DNA of 64,000 nucleotides from Panax quinquefolius (lineage: Eukaryota; Streptophyta; Magnoliopsida; Apiales; Araliaceae). The stretch spans positions 35,910,015 to 35,974,014 of the forward strand of contig CM035167.1 in assembly GCA_020205615.1 (NCBI GenBank), written 5' to 3'. The position numbers and the translations under genes were made by a program. Below the pieces are notes generated by a model. The model was given only the letters and a program-made list of their open reading frames with translations, was not told the DNA's origin and ran no database searches. Of this stretch, positions 35,781 to 48,129 are shown piece by piece (position 1 is the stretch's first letter; each line of letters begins with the position of its first letter).

Positions 35781-37313
35781 ACTGCTCAGGAGGAGCTAAT
35801 TTCAGAAATGGAGAAACTGGAGTTAGAAGTGAAGTATCCTATGGAGATTGATGAGAAGCTATTTCAGATGAAATCTGGTACAACTCTACTAGATAAAGTA
35901 AAGGAGGCTCAGCTTCAAGACGAAGAATGCAAAAAGGTGACAAAGAAGATATCTGAAGGATCTGAACCGAGGTTCAAGATGGATAAGGAAGGAATACTGC
36001 GATTTGAGGGCAGAATTTGGGTACCGCCAGTAGCAGAGATTAAGGAAGACATTTTGAGTGAGGCTTATAGTTCACGATATTCGATTCACCCTAGTAGTAC
36101 CAAGATGTACCATGATCTTCGACAACATTTCTGGTGGCCGAATTTGAAATGTGATGGTGCAGAATGTGTTGCCAAATGTCTGACCTGTCAGAAAGTAAAA
36201 GCAGAACATCAGAGACCAAGTGGATTGCTACAACCGTTGGAGATCCCAGAATAGATATGGGAACATATTATAATAGGCTTCGTGGTTGGCCTTCTGACGA
36301 CTCAGAAAGGCTACGACGTAGTATGGGTTATCGTTGACCGACTGACAAAATCCGCACACTTCCTTTCGCTCAAAATCAGATTCAACTTAGATCAGTTGAC
36401 AAGACTATACGTAAAAGAGATTGTTTCGAGGCACGAAGTGCCGGTGTCAATTGTTTCTGACAGAGATCCGCATTTTACGTCGAACTTCTGGAAACATCTA
36501 CAGGAATGTATGGGAACGCAATTGTGAATGACTACAACATACCACCCTCAAACAGACGGACAGAGCAAAAGAATGATTCAGACCTTAGAAGATATGCTAA
36601 GAGCCTGTGTGATGGACTTTAAAGGAAATTGGAATGATCACCTACCGTTAGTAGAGTTCGGCTACAACAACAGTCACCACGCTAGTATTGGCATGCCGCC
36701 TTATGAAACGTTATACGGTAGAAAGTGCAGAACTCCACTTTAATGGGATGAAGTTGGTGAACGACAACTGCTAGGGCCAGAATTGGTACAGCAGACAGCA
36801 AAAATAGTCAAAGTTATCCGAGCACGACTGGTAGCAGCTCAAGATAGACAGAAGAAATACGCTAATCCACATCGTAAAAATATCAAATTTGAATCAGGTA
36901 GTTATGTTTTCTTGAAGGTCTCTCCTTGGAAGGGAAAGATCAGGTTCGAAAAGAAAGGGAAATTGAGCCCAAGATTCATTGGACCATTTGAAGTACTGAG
37001 AAGAATCAAAGAAGTTGCGTACGAGGTAGCCCTACCTCTAGCACTCGAGAATGTCCATAACATCTTCCATGTTTCTGTTTTACGACCCTACAAACCCGAT
37101 TACAAGCATGTAATTGAATACGAACCCCTACATTTTGAAAAATACTTATCTTACGAAGAAATTCCTGTTTAAATTGTCAACAGAAAATAACAAGTTCTCA
37201 GAAATAAAGTAATACCTTCTGTTAAGGTAATTTGGAGGAATCACAACGCTTAAGAAGCTATGTGGGAACTCGAAGAGAATACGTTGAAGAATTACCCTTA
37301 TTTATTTGCTTAA
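35781..37313 (+). pseudogene. pol: B pol: integrase and chromodomain-like tail, catalytically damaged
   Basis: The zinc-binding HHCC part is at about 36090-36200 ([10 protein letters not shown] and CLTCQKVK). In the core, the second catalytic Asp is present at 36459 (SDRDPHF). The first catalytic position at 36276 reads Gly (IIGFVVG), and the third, 36 codons after the second Asp, reads Lys at 36567 (GQSKRM). Stops at 36252, 36525 and 36741 also break it. The C-terminus has FHVSVLRPYKPDYKHV and then EEIPV. Past a TAA, the frame continues to LEENTLKNYPYLFA at 37311, which matches the chromodomain-like tail of Tekay elements. Confidence 0.88.
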
Positions 37314-37407
37314 TTATGTGTAGCGATTAAGGGACAGAATCTTTTGTAAGGTGTGAGAGAATCTGTGTGGTCGAATTTATTGAGTCGTGATTCTGGGGAC
37401 AGAATCC

Positions 37408-37424
37408 TTTTAAGGGGGGAAAGA
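37408..37424 (+). other. Polypurine tract of element B
   Basis: TTTTAAGGGGGGAAAGA lies directly before the 3' LTR start. A second partial copy of the preceding module (GGGACAGAATCTTTT) lies at about 37330-37345. Confidence 0.9.
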
Positions 37425-40184
37425 TGTGACGAACAAGATTTTTGTAATTTAATTCTTAATATTTATTGAAGTAGATAAATATTTTCGATGATTTAATTAT
37501 TAGATTAAATAATTAATTGATCTGATTGTGGTAGATTAATTTAATTATATGTGTTATATTTATTATATTAATGTGGAGAATTTTTATTATCAGTAGTATG
37601 TCATTATGTGAGCTTATTGTATTAAAAGAAATATTTAATAAGCCTAATGTTATTTTAATTAATTTAATTATTAATTAGAGTCAATAATTTGACATTATTT
37701 ATTAATGAAAAATCTAATTATGTGACTATGTGAATTTATGAGAAATTATTATATTTTATTTAAGTAAATTAAATAAGATATTGATTTATTTTATAAAGGA
37801 GTGTGACATTATTTAACTATAGTATAAGAGGTTTTATTAAATTAATGGGGTATAAGCTTTTAAAATGATAGCCAAACATGGCCTTAGTGGGAGTTGAGGG
37901 AAGTTACCCATGACTGGGTAACTGAACACAAGGCGTCAGTTCCTTCCCTTATTATTATTATACGTATTCTTCTTCTCTTCATTTTCTAAGTTCTACAAGG
38001 AAATCACAGAGAGAGAGAGAGAGAGAATTAAGAATTTGAGAGAATTGTTAGTTGTTTGATTAATTGAGAAAGTTCATCTCTTCTATCTACAGTAAGCTGT
38101 GAGTAATCCCTTCCTTCCCAAAATTTAAATTATGTATTAAAGTTTTTATAAAAATGGCTTTCATTCATCCTGTAAAGTCTCTGTAATTGGGAAATTGTGT
38201 TGTTATATGGATATATGTAATAATTCGAGTAGTATAGCATGTTTTATATATATATTGCATGATTCCCTATCATTAGTTTCATTATATTACACCGTATATG
38301 ATTGCTTCAAAATTACAGAGTTTGGGTTATGGCCCATATACGTAAATTTAATGTGTCAAACATAAATGTTTTTATAAAATTCCCACTCTTATTTGATTAT
38401 GCATGTTGTTACGAAGAGACCAAACCTTAAATGAACGGATTCGGTGTTATAACGAATCCGTAGTGTTAAAATTTTATGTTTTTGTTCAAAATCTTCATGA
38501 ACACAAAGAATAGTGAAATTTATATATTTTAATTCTGTAATTATGTGTTTTAATGGATTAAAATCATTCTATAGATGTTGAGTAATGTTTATATACGAAT
38601 TCTAACATGTGGGTATGATTAAATTCGTGTAGAAATAAGAAAAATTGGTAGAAATTGGCATGTTTTGCGCGATTTTTGACGCCATTTCTCGTTCTGGTAC
38701 GCTACACAAGATCACGGCCATGTGCATAAGAGTCATGCAACTCATGAGCCATAAAAATTGCGCACTTGCATTATTGATACCATTGACAAGTTGCTTGCCG
38801 CTAGTGCATGACAGATGAAGAAGAAGATACATCAAGCAGCCAGCAGCCACTCTCCGAAAAGTTCGAAACAAAAATTTTAAAGTGTTTAAGTCTCATGAAT
38901 GTGATATTAATCTAATTTAATGAACATAAGAATATATAGAAGAAATACAAGAAGATGTTAAAACAAATTATTATCATATCAATAACATAATTGTACGTGG
39001 ATTGAATTATTGAATACATAACTAACTTGTTATTTGTGAAGTGTAATGTATGTGACAATGAATGTGATAATTTAACTAAGTATAGTTATAATTCGAGTTA
39101 GACAAAAAGAATGAACATTTGATGATTAGTTAAGTTATAATTATCTGGTATTGTGAATGTAAATGGTATGTAGGATTTAATTCAAGGAACGTGTTTTATT
39201 AAAGTGTAAACTACGCACGAGGTAAGTTTCCTACCCCTACTTGATATCATTGTTCAAGTTTATTATTTACCTTGAGTAAATTTTCATTACTATTATTCAA
39301 GTTTGAATTGTTATATAAAAGATTGATTATCCTTTCAAAGTATGAATTTGTTATACAATATTTGTTCTATTTTATACTTCTTGAGATTATTATTCAATTT
39401 GAATATCATTATTGTTGAACCTTGTTAGACTAGCGAATCCTTATTGATTCAACTAGTCCATAGTTAATGAACGTTCTAAATTTTAGAACCCTTATTGAAT
39501 TATCCAAACAAAACTTCCTTTGGTGCGGACTCGAATGTCAAACTGAGATGAACAACCCTACAAAGGGATTTACTTATGCATTAGCGTTAAGATATTGTGC
39601 ACAGTATGGTACTAAGGGCTGATTCCCCCTAAGTACGAGTAGAAAGGTCCATAGTCTTATGACTATTAAAGGTTTTAAGTATAACCCTTGTTAACCTAGG
39701 ACATAGTTCAAGGTTTATGACCCTCGGAAATCTTTTGATTCTTGTTATTCATTATTGATTCAAAAGTTGAGCTTTTATTTTAGAAGTTATTATTTCTCTC
39801 GCATGTTATTATTCATTGTTATATTGTGGGAAATCGTGCTCACTCTTGCGTAATAATAACATTGCAGTTAAGAACGAAAGGGCAGACGAACCTTCCACTA
39901 GTAAAGGCAAGGGCAAGCTTAGCAAGTAATGAAGACTGTTTATTTATGTGATGTAATTAGAATTGATGTTACTTCAGACTTATTGTTTATATTTCCGTAC
40001 AGATGTTTAAGGTTAGTTTAACTTGGGATTGTATTATTATTCGTATGTTGTAACCCTTAAGGGGAAGATTTTATTTCTATCTATTGCATGGTTTGCATTT
40101 ATTATGGGTAGATAGATAGATGATATTTGTACAGTGAACACCAAATCCCGTGGAATTGAAGTACCCGGATTTGGGGGTGTCACA
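37425..40184 (+). repeat. Element B 3' LTR
   Basis: Starts TGTGACGAACAAG, ends GGGGGTGTCACA. The GC-rich patch at about 38650-38870 is poorly alignable to the 5' copy although flanks match closely. Confidence 0.95.
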
Positions 40185-40189
40185 AAGAT

Positions 40190-40614
40190 TCCCTCATCAG
40201 CCTGCTTTACTTGCAGTCCAAGGAAGAAGTTCAACTCACCCATCATACTCATTTCAAACTTGCTCTGTATAAGCTTGGAGAATCTCTTACATAGCTTTTC
40301 ATCAGTAGAACCAAAAATAATATCATCAACATATATTTGAACCAATAGACTTTGTCTTTATGCTTTTTAAGGAATAATGTGGTATCTACTCTAACTCTAG
40401 TTAACCCATTTTCAATAAGAAAGTTAGTTAGTGTTTCATACCATGCTCTAGGTGATTGTTTAAGACCATATAAGGCTTTGTCTAATCTATAAACATAATT
40501 AGAAAAAGATGGATTGATGAAACCTTGAGGTTGCTCTACTTAGACTTTTTCTTGAAGTTCACCATTTAGGAATGCACTTTTGACATCCATCTGAAAGACC
40601 TTGAATTTCATGTG
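40190..40614 (-). pseudogene. pol: G pol: RT middle segment with YVDD
   Basis: A 425-bp island of G between B and F. On the minus strand it reads HMKFKVFQMD and later IYVDDIIFGSTD, with the catalytic YVDD at 40322-40333, then GELNFFLGLQVKQADEGIF running into B's target site. The frame joins 52499 on the right and 28738 on the left once the insertions are removed. The stretch between FQMD and YVDD has a frameshift and stops. Confidence 0.9.
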
Positions 40615-40619
40615 AGCAG
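40615..40619. repeat. Target site duplication of F (AGCAG)
   Basis: AGCAG here and AGAAG at 52494-52498 (one mismatch) flank F. Removing F plus one copy restores the RT frame of G. Confidence 0.85.
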
Positions 40620-42317
40620 TGATAAGTGATATTTTTACTCACTTATTGTATATTAATCCATGCGAATTGTGCCCACTTCGAGTACATTTCATTTTGTTTT
40701 AGTAGTATTTCACGTTATTTTGCATTGCATATACTTAAAACTCCTTTTGGTGAATAAGTGCATGAATCGGCTTCATTTTGGTGGAATTCGAGGTATCGGT
40801 GAGCGGATGCGTGAAGGCCAGTTGAAAGGCGAGGATGTGCATGGCATGGAGGCACAATGAGGCATGGAAATCAAGCAAGCATGAGGATTAAAGCAAGCAA
40901 GAAGCAGCAAGAAGAAAAGAAACCGACTCGTAATCAGACGACACATTGCATGTGCATGTCACAAGCGATAAAAAGATAGATACTTCATCGCGCTGCCGCC
41001 ATGAAAGTACTGAGCTTTACATGGAAACCTTCAGCAAGTCAAGCGCCATGCATGAGCAAGGGACGCCATGACCATGAGAGACTCAGCACCATACCATGAG
41101 GCATGAAGCTTGATCGCCGAGAGGACGCCCCTGGTTGGTCTCTGAACTTATCGCAAGTCTCGCGATCATGAGCCGAAACATTAGGGACGCCATGGCATGG
41201 CTGATCTTGATCTTGTAATTTGTTTTATTTTTATTTCTCAACTTAATGATGTGTAATGTGGTATAAAACAATTCGACGTGTGTCGAGAAGGGACAGACTT
41301 TTTATTACGACTTTTATAGTAGAAACTAGGGTTTACACTGGGAGAGCTTCCAACGTAGGAGAAAGCCATAACGTCTATTTTTCTCTACTTCTTCTTGGAG
41401 ATCTATGTCATCGTGGATATTAATTATTGTTTATGGGAATTCTTTGTGGATTCAATAGTTAATCATTGGTTTCTATTCAACGATTGGGTTTGATCATTCT
41501 AACTTTCTTCCATTCAATACATTTATTGATCATGTTTAGCCTGGATCCCATAATGGCTTTTGGTTCCGCCATGAACTAAATTCCATTATGGGATCCTAAC
41601 GGATTTTAATATGTAATTTGGTAGCACATCTAAGTGTTAGATTTATTTTGCATATCATTGGGTTATCTATCATGGTTGGTTTGTATGTATGAATGACTGA
41701 TAATCTTCATGTTAGTATTTGTATAGAATTGGAAATGAACATATGAATATGGATGAAATCATGATAGCATGCGAATATAGGGATTGCATATTTTGTGAAA
41801 CAGATAGGAATATACTATTTTGCCGTATGAGCTAGAATAAGGGTTGTGCTTAAAATCAATAGGATTACAATTGCGCATAGGAATATGGTAATCGTGATGG
41901 TATTGGTGATTACATAGATTCTAACATCTGTAGATGATATGTGAGTTGGTTATAGTGCATTGGAAAATGGTTATAACTCGCTTTATGCCCTTGGCTATTA
42001 TCCTGTGATATGTGAACACTTCTTGCATGACATATAGCGATTGAATGAAATATTGAATGAAGTTAGGATCCCATTGTTTCCACATTATATTTAGTCCATT
42101 TATACTCTTATTTTTAGTTGGTAATCATAATTAGTTTAAATCAACAATCAAGTCCATAGTCTTAGCATATAAATATAGTGAGTTAATTAATGCATAGCAG
42201 TCGAAAGTTAACACTTTCTCTGTGGGATCGATACTTTACTTACTCTGTATTACTTGTTGACCCGTGTATACTTGCATGAGTTAGAGTTTTTTTATAAGAG
42301 CTATAAAAGAGGCAACA
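40620..42317 (+). repeat. Element F 5' LTR
   Basis: Nearly identical to 50806-52493 except a roughly 330-bp patch at 40870-41215. There the 3' copy is rich in CGCG and this copy often has CATG at the same places. Confidence 0.95.
41262..41269 (+). promoter_or_regulatory. Possible TATA box of LTR F
   Basis: GTATAAAAC, at the same place in the 3' LTR (GTATAAACC near 51434). A weak call based on motif and position only. Confidence 0.35.
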
Positions 42318-42323
42318 AGTTTT

Positions 42324-42340
42324 TGGCGCCGCTACCGGGG
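42324..42340 (+). other. Primer binding site of element F
   Basis: TGGCGCCGCTACCGGGG, 6 bp after the LTR. It is close to the Asp-tRNA-type PBS known for Athila elements. A roughly 120-bp AT-rich leader follows before the gag ATG. Confidence 0.88.
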
Positions 42341-42462
42341 AAAGGCGTTAATTTAGATAATTATCATTAGTTTAAAGCTGTATTGTATGACTTAGACAAT
42401 TCTATTCATTTCTCATTTCTATTTTTATTTTGTTTTTGGTTACAGGTGGTTGTAGAATTTTT

Positions 42463-44206
42463 ATGCACACGCGATCCTCCAACTCAGAGTTAACACCAGC
42501 ACAAGCTAATATAAACGGAAAAAAGGTTGGAAAGCGAGTGTGCGGGTAAATCTGCAAGAGCAGCTAGAAAGCATTACAGTCAATATGGCAGAAGAACAAA
42601 GGATTGATCCAAGAGAAGAGCATCGGGCTTTAAGGGAATATTCCATTCTGAACATAAATGAATTACAGTCTAGCATAGTCAAACCGGCGATAGCAGCAAA
42701 CACCTTCGAAATAAAAATGGGCACTATTCAGATGGTGCAGAATTCAGTACAGTTTGGGGGTGCTGCTACAGATGATCCGAATGAACACTTATTAAGCTTC
42801 ATCGAGATTTGTGACACATTCAGATATAATGGTGTGACGGAAGATGTCATCAGACTACGGTTATTCCCATTTTCATTGAGGGATAAAGCAAGGAGTTGGT
42901 TACATTCTTTGCCGGCTGGATCGATTACTACATGGGAGGATTTAGCACAGATATTTTTAGCCAAGTTTTTCCTAATGGCTAAGACTACAAAGATGAGGAC
43001 AGCCATATCTCAGTTTGAGCAACAACAGGGTAAATCCTTATATGAAGCATGGGAAAGGTATAAGGAGATGCTTAGGAAGTGTCCACATCATGGTTTACCA
43101 GACTGGCTGGTAATTAATTCATTTTACAATGGCTTGGGATGGCAGTCCAGACCGATTATAGATACAGCCGTGGGAGGGGCATTATGGGCAAAAAGTTATG
43201 ATGAGGCATATACGCTTATCGAGACAATCGTCGCGAATGACTATCAGAATCCTACAACTCAGATGTCTCAACCCAAAGTTGCAGGTATGTTGGAGGTGGA
43301 TGCGATTACACAGCTATCGGAACAAATGGCAGCCATGGCAAAGAAAATAGAGACGTTGGCAGAGAGTAAAGTGAAGACGGTTGCTTTTGTTTGTGAGATT
43401 TGTGCGGGGTCACACTCCACAGACTAATGTGCTATCAACTCAGAAGCAGTTCAGTATGTAAACTCCTATAGAAAAGACCAAGGCCAATTTCAGAACACAT
43501 ACCACCCCAACAACCGCAATCATCCAAACTTCAGCTGGTCTAACAACCAAGGACAACAACAAAATCAGTTCCATCCGAATCAACAGTTTTAACAACAATC
43601 AGCACAGCCACAGTTTATACTGAAACCACCATTTCCACCGAGATTTACTCAACAGCAACAACACCACACTCCAGCTGCATCACATCCAGGGAAGAAATCA
43701 AAAGTGGAGGAGATGATGTTGAAATACATGGCAAACACCGAGGTCATGATCAAAAGCCAAGCAGTGGCTATCAAGAATTTAGAGACGCAAATGGGGCAAA
43801 TGGCGACCATGCTTACTAATAGGCCCCAAGGTGTTCTGCCAAGTAACAAAGAGGCAAATCCTAGAAGAGACGGGAAGGAGCAGTGTCAAGCAATAACATT
43901 GCGATCTGGGAAAGACTTGAAAGTACCTGCAAGTCGCATGCCCGCGCATGATACCACTAAGTAGGCCATGCGGCCGCTAGATGCAGAGAAAGAAACTGAG
44001 GAGAATAAAAATCTGAAAAATTATGAGGTTCAGCAAAACGAAACGAATAAAGCAGGTTCAGAAGAGAAGGTCCAGAGTCCACTACACCCACTGCACCCTC
44101 GAATACCATATCCGCAAAGTTAGCAAAGCAGAAAGATGACAAACAGTTCAGCAAGTTTTTAGAGGTCTTCAAAAAGCTGCAAATCAATATACCTTTTGCC
44201 GAAGCA
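42463..44206 (+). pseudogene. gag: F gag, broken
   Basis: Likely start ATG at 42463 (MHTRSSNSELTPAQ). A run of six A near 42521 shifts the frame into the 42540-43427 segment, which contains the capsid core: IVKPAIAANTFEIK, then FIEICDTFRYNGVTED, LFPFSLRDKARSWLHSLPAG, TWEDLAQIFLAKFF and ECPHHGLPDW-like (RKCPHHGLPDWLV). The CEICAGSHSTD stretch is a degenerate zinc-knuckle region. After a TAA at 43427 the frame continues through a Gln/Pro-rich region, with stops at 43590 and 43962, to the AITLRSGKDL stretch at about 43890 that typically precedes protease in this lineage. Confidence 0.88.
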
Positions 44207-44701
44207 TTGGAACAAATGCCAAGCTACGCAAAGTTCATGAAGGGTATACTGTCAAGGAAGAGGAGATTAGATGAGTTTGAAATAGTAGCTTTGATGAGAA
44301 GAATGCGGCAAAGGTTTCAACGAAAGTTACCTCCAAAGCTGAAAGATCCGGGTAGCTTCACAATTCCGTGCACTATTGGGAAGATGGAGTTTAACAAATG
44401 TTTATGTGATTTGGGAGAAAGTATAAATTTGATGCCACTATCTGTATTCAACCAATTGGGATTATCGGCTCCAAGACCAATGAACATATCATTACAGTTA
44501 GCCGACCGGTCTGTCACTTATCCGTGGGGAATTGTTGAAAATGTATTGGTTAAAGTAGATAAGTTTATCTTTCCAGCTGATTTTATCATCCTAGATTTCG
44601 AAGAGGACAAGAATATTTCGATCATACTGGGAAGACCATTCTTGGCCACGGGCAGAGCTTTGATAGATGTACAAAAAGGGGAACTTACGATGCGAGTTTA
44701 G
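44207..44701 (+). CDS. pol: F pol: retroviral-type aspartic protease
   Basis: 164-codon segment, N-terminus EQMPSYAKFMKGILSRKR. Protease core FTIPCTIGKMEFNKCLCDLG with the active-site triplet DLG near 44407, followed by ESINLMPLSVFNQLGL. The DLG (not DSG/DTG) triplet is normal for Athila proteases. The end (IILGRPFLATGRALIDVQKG) is the conserved second half. A TAG ends it at 44699, where the frame would otherwise continue. Confidence 0.88.
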   Translation: MEQMPSYAKFMKGILSRKRRLDEFEIVALMRRMRQRFQRKLPPKLKDPGSFTIPCTIGKMEFNKCLCDLGESINLMPLSVFNQLGLSAPRPMNISLQLADRSVTYPWGIVENVLVKVDKFIFPADFIILDFEEDKNISIILGRPFLATGRALIDVQKGELTMRV

Positions 44702-46181
44702 GATCAAGAGGTCATTTTTAATGCATTCAAAGCTATGAAATTCCCAACGGATGAGGAGGATTGTATCTTCGTTGATTGGGTGAGTCGGATTCTAGATGAT
44801 GACATACAGAGTTTAGCAGACTATGAACCTTTGAGGAATATCACTGATGAGAATTCAGATGCAGAGGATGAAGAATTTGACGAATTTATTCACTATCTGG
44901 ATACCAACCCCCAATTCAGGATATTTAGACCCCCTACAGAGCCATTGACGATAGCTGGAGATACCTCAATAAAGCTAAAACCATCTCTTGAGACACCTCC
45001 TGAATTGGAGTTGAAGCCACTCTATGGAACATCTCGTATGCATTTTTAAGTTCAGATTCCAAATTACCCGTGATTATTGCTTCGCAGACTAACATCTTGT
45101 CGTGAAGAAAAAGCGCCCGAAAAGTGCTTACAGAGTTCAAATCGCCTATTGGATGGACCATAGCAGATATCAAAGGAATCACCTTCAGATTGCATGCACA
45201 AGATCCTAATGGAAGATGGTAGGCGATACGGTTGAGCAACAAAGGAGGCTTAATCCAATAATGAAGGAGGTGGTTAAGAAAGAGGTACTAAAATGGCTAG
45301 ATGCAGGAACAATCTATCCAATCTCAAACAACGCATGGGTGAGTCCCGTACAGTGTGTTCCGAAGAACGGTGGCATGACCGTTGTGACTAATGAGAATAA
45401 TGAGTTAATCCCAACACGAACAGTGACGGGGTAGAGAGTTTGCATGGATTACCGCAAGCTAAACAATGTTACAAGGAAAGATCATTTCCCGCTCCCATTT
45501 ATCAATCAGATGTTGGACAGACTAGCAGGGCATGAATATTATTGCCTCCTGGATGGTTATTCGGGTTACAATCAAATTATGATAGCTCCAGAAGATCAGG
45601 AAAAGGCTACTTTCACATGTCCATATGACACTTTTGCTTTTAGAAGAATGTCTTTTGGGTTATGTAATGCTCCAGCCACGTTTCAAAGATGTATGATGGC
45701 TATATTCTATGACATGGTGGAATAGAATGTTGAAGTATTTATGGATGACTTCTCAGTCTTCGGGGATTCATTTGACTTATGTCTCAAGAATCTAGTTATG
45801 GTGTTAAAGAGATGCGTTGAAAAAAATTTACTGCTAAACTGGGAAAAATGCCACTTCATGGTACAAGAAGGAATCATTTTGGGACACAAGGTTTCAAAGA
45901 CGGGACTTGAGGTGGATAAAGCAAAACTGAAGACTATTGAGCACCTCCCACCACCCACATCAGTAAAAGGAGTTCGCAATTTTCTGGGACATGCAGGGTT
46001 CTACCGCAGGTTCATTAAGGATTTCTCCAAAATCACTAAACCATTATGCAACCTATTGGAGAAAGATGCAAAATTCAATTTCGATGACACTTGCGTATCC
46101 GCATTTGAACACTTAAAGAGAAAACTGATTTCAAAGACCAAGAATCATCGTGATCCGATTGATCTGCACTGCTTGAATTGA
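44702..46181 (+). pseudogene. pol: F pol: linker and reverse transcriptase
   Basis: The linker (44735-45049) is acidic (DEEFDEFIHYLD). RT follows from about 45216 with NPIMKEVVKKEVLKWLDAG and VSPVQCVPKNGGM, then a TAG at 45432, then VCMDYRKLNNVTRKDHFPLPF, RRMSFGLCNAPATFQRCMM, a TAG at 45723, and the catalytic FMDD at 45738-45749. It continues to VRNFLGHAGFYRRFIKDFSK and ends at a frameshift near 46150. Catalytic residues are intact despite the breaks. Confidence 0.9.
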
Positions 46182-47905
46182 TGTGTGACGCTAGTGATTA
46201 CACCGTAGGGGCTGTGTTGGGCCAGCGGAAAGAAAAGATATTTCATGTGATTTATTATGCCAGCAAGACCTTAACGGATGCACAATTGAACTATACCACC
46301 ACAGAAAAAGAGTTATTGGCAGTGGTATACGCTTTTGATAAATTTTGAGCATATTTGATTGGAACAAGAGTGATAGTGTATACAGATCACGCGGCAATTC
46401 GACATTTAATGGCCAAGAAGGACGCTAAACCGCGGCTGATTAGATGGATCTTACTACTGCAGGAATTTAACTTGGAAATCAAGGACAAAAAGGGAACTGA
46501 AAACCAAGTGGCGGACCACTTATCTCGACTCGAGAATCCAGAAAGAGAAGTACAGGATAACGTTATGATCAATGAGTCCTTTCCAGATGAGCAGTTGTTT
46601 GTGGTGAAAGGGGAAGTGCCATGGTTTGCAGACTTAACAAATTATCTAGTAAGTAAGACGGTATCTCCTGACTTGGTGGGATATCAGAAAAAGAAATTTC
46701 TGCATGACGTCAAATTGTATATATGGGATGAGCCTTACCTGTTCAAACAGTGTTCGGATCAAGTGATAAGAAGGTGTATCCCGTATAGCGAGACTGAAGG
46801 GATTCTGCACAAGTGTCACTCATCAGTGTATAGAGGTCACTATGGCAAGGAACGGACAGCAGCGAGAGTCCTTCAAGCAGGGTTTTACTGGCCAACTATC
46901 TTCAAGGACGCTTACCATCTCGTCCAGCGATGTGACAGATGTCAGCGAGTGGGTAATATCTATAAAAGAAACGAGATGCCATTGAATACCATCCTAGAAG
47001 TAGAAATTTTTGATGTATGGGGAATTGATTTCATGGGACCTTTCGTTTCTTCCTGCGGCAATCTCTATATACTGCTCGTAGTGGATTACATTTCAAAATG
47101 GGTGGAGGTTGCAGCTTTACCGACCAACGATGCTAAGGTAGTCCTCAAGTTTCTGCATAAGAGCATTTTTACGAGGTTTGGAACTCCAAGGGCTATCATT
47201 AGTGATGAAGGCAGTCATTTCTGCAACAGACAATTCACCACCTTACTAGCTAAATATGGGGTGAAACATCGCATCGCCACAGCATATCACCCACAAACAA
47301 ATGGCCAAGCCGAAGTATCAAACCAAGAAGTCAAAAGAATCCTGGAAAAAATTGTGAATCCAACACGTAAGGATTGGTCGTTAAAATTAGATGATGTTGT
47401 ATGGGTCTATCGCACCGCATACAAAACCCCGTTGGGGATGTCACCTTTTCAAATTGTGTATGGCAAAGCTTGTCACCTACCTATGGAGCTAGAGCATAAG
47501 GCTTATTGGGCAATACGGAAGTTCAACCTTGACTTAACATCTGCAGGGGAGAAAAGGCTACTTCAGCTAAATGAGCTATATGAATTTAGATTACAGGCTT
47601 ATGAGAATGCGAAATTGTACAAGGAAAAAGTGAAAAGGTGGCATGATCGTAGGATAATGGATAGAACGTTTGAGCCGGGGCAAAGGGTGTTGCTCTATAA
47701 TTTCAGACTTAAACTCTTCCCTGGAAAACTGAAATCATGTTGGTCGGGGCCTTTCATAGTGAAAACTGTCTTTTCGCACGGTGCAATTGAAATATACAAC
47801 CAATTCCCAGACAACCCTTTCAAAGTAAACGGACGGCGGTTGAAGCATTACTTTGGTGACGAAGTGGAAAGACACAATGTTACTGTGATTCTCTCGACGA
47901 CATGA
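46175..47905 (+). CDS. pol: F pol: RNase H and intact integrase
   Basis: RNase H begins at about 46180 ([17 protein letters not shown]), has a TGA at 46346, and runs on in the long open segment 46355-47905 (516 codons) through [19 protein letters not shown] and [12 protein letters not shown]. Integrase: HHCC zinc site around 46815-46950 ([13 protein letters not shown] and CDRCQR). Catalytic D at 47027 (GIDFMGP), D at 47204 (SDEGSHF) and E at 47312 (AEVSNQE), with the expected D-35-E spacing. The C-terminus has [20 protein letters not shown]. It is the longest ORF in the window and ends at a TGA near 47903. Confidence 0.94.
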
Positions 47906-47948
47906 GCCCCCGAGACAGTCAAGCTAAAGTGACTATAACTTAGCGCTG

Positions 47949-47966
47949 GATGGGAGGCAACCCATC
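47949..47966 (+). other. Small hairpin just after F pol
   Basis: GATGGG-AGGCAA-CCCATC forms a perfect 6-bp stem about 45 bp after the integrase stop. A similar GGGAGGCAACCC hairpin follows pol in other Athila/Tat elements as I recall, so it is probably a family feature. Confidence 0.6.
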
Positions 47967-48129
47967 AATTTCATCTTGAAACTCTTTTCAATTCTTAAGT
48001 AAAATAGAAGTTAGAGTCATTCTATGTTTCTTGATACCTACTCTGTGTTGCACTCATCTTGTTGTAGGAGATTTGGGTTACACACATCACAACCTCCACT
48101 TGGAAGTTCAACACTATTTGTGGAAACAA

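Larger units (their letters stand above)
28744..40184 (+). mobile_element. Element B: Tekay/Del-type chromovirus (Gypsy)
   Basis: Complete 11.4 kb element: LTRs of 2801 and 2760 bp, Met-tRNA PBS, an ORF upstream of gag, gag with zinc knuckles, PR, RT, RNase H, INT and a chromodomain-like tail, polypurine tract. Protease-RT-RH-INT order makes it Gypsy. The tail after integrase and the protein style fit the Tekay chromovirus lineage. It lies opposite in orientation to its host G. Several stops and frameshifts and two altered integrase catalytic residues make it inactive. Confidence 0.92.

Noticed and set aside
42506..42724. Many antisense ORFs over the gag and pol genes of F and B
   Set aside because: Shadow frames of real coding segments without any recognisable domain.
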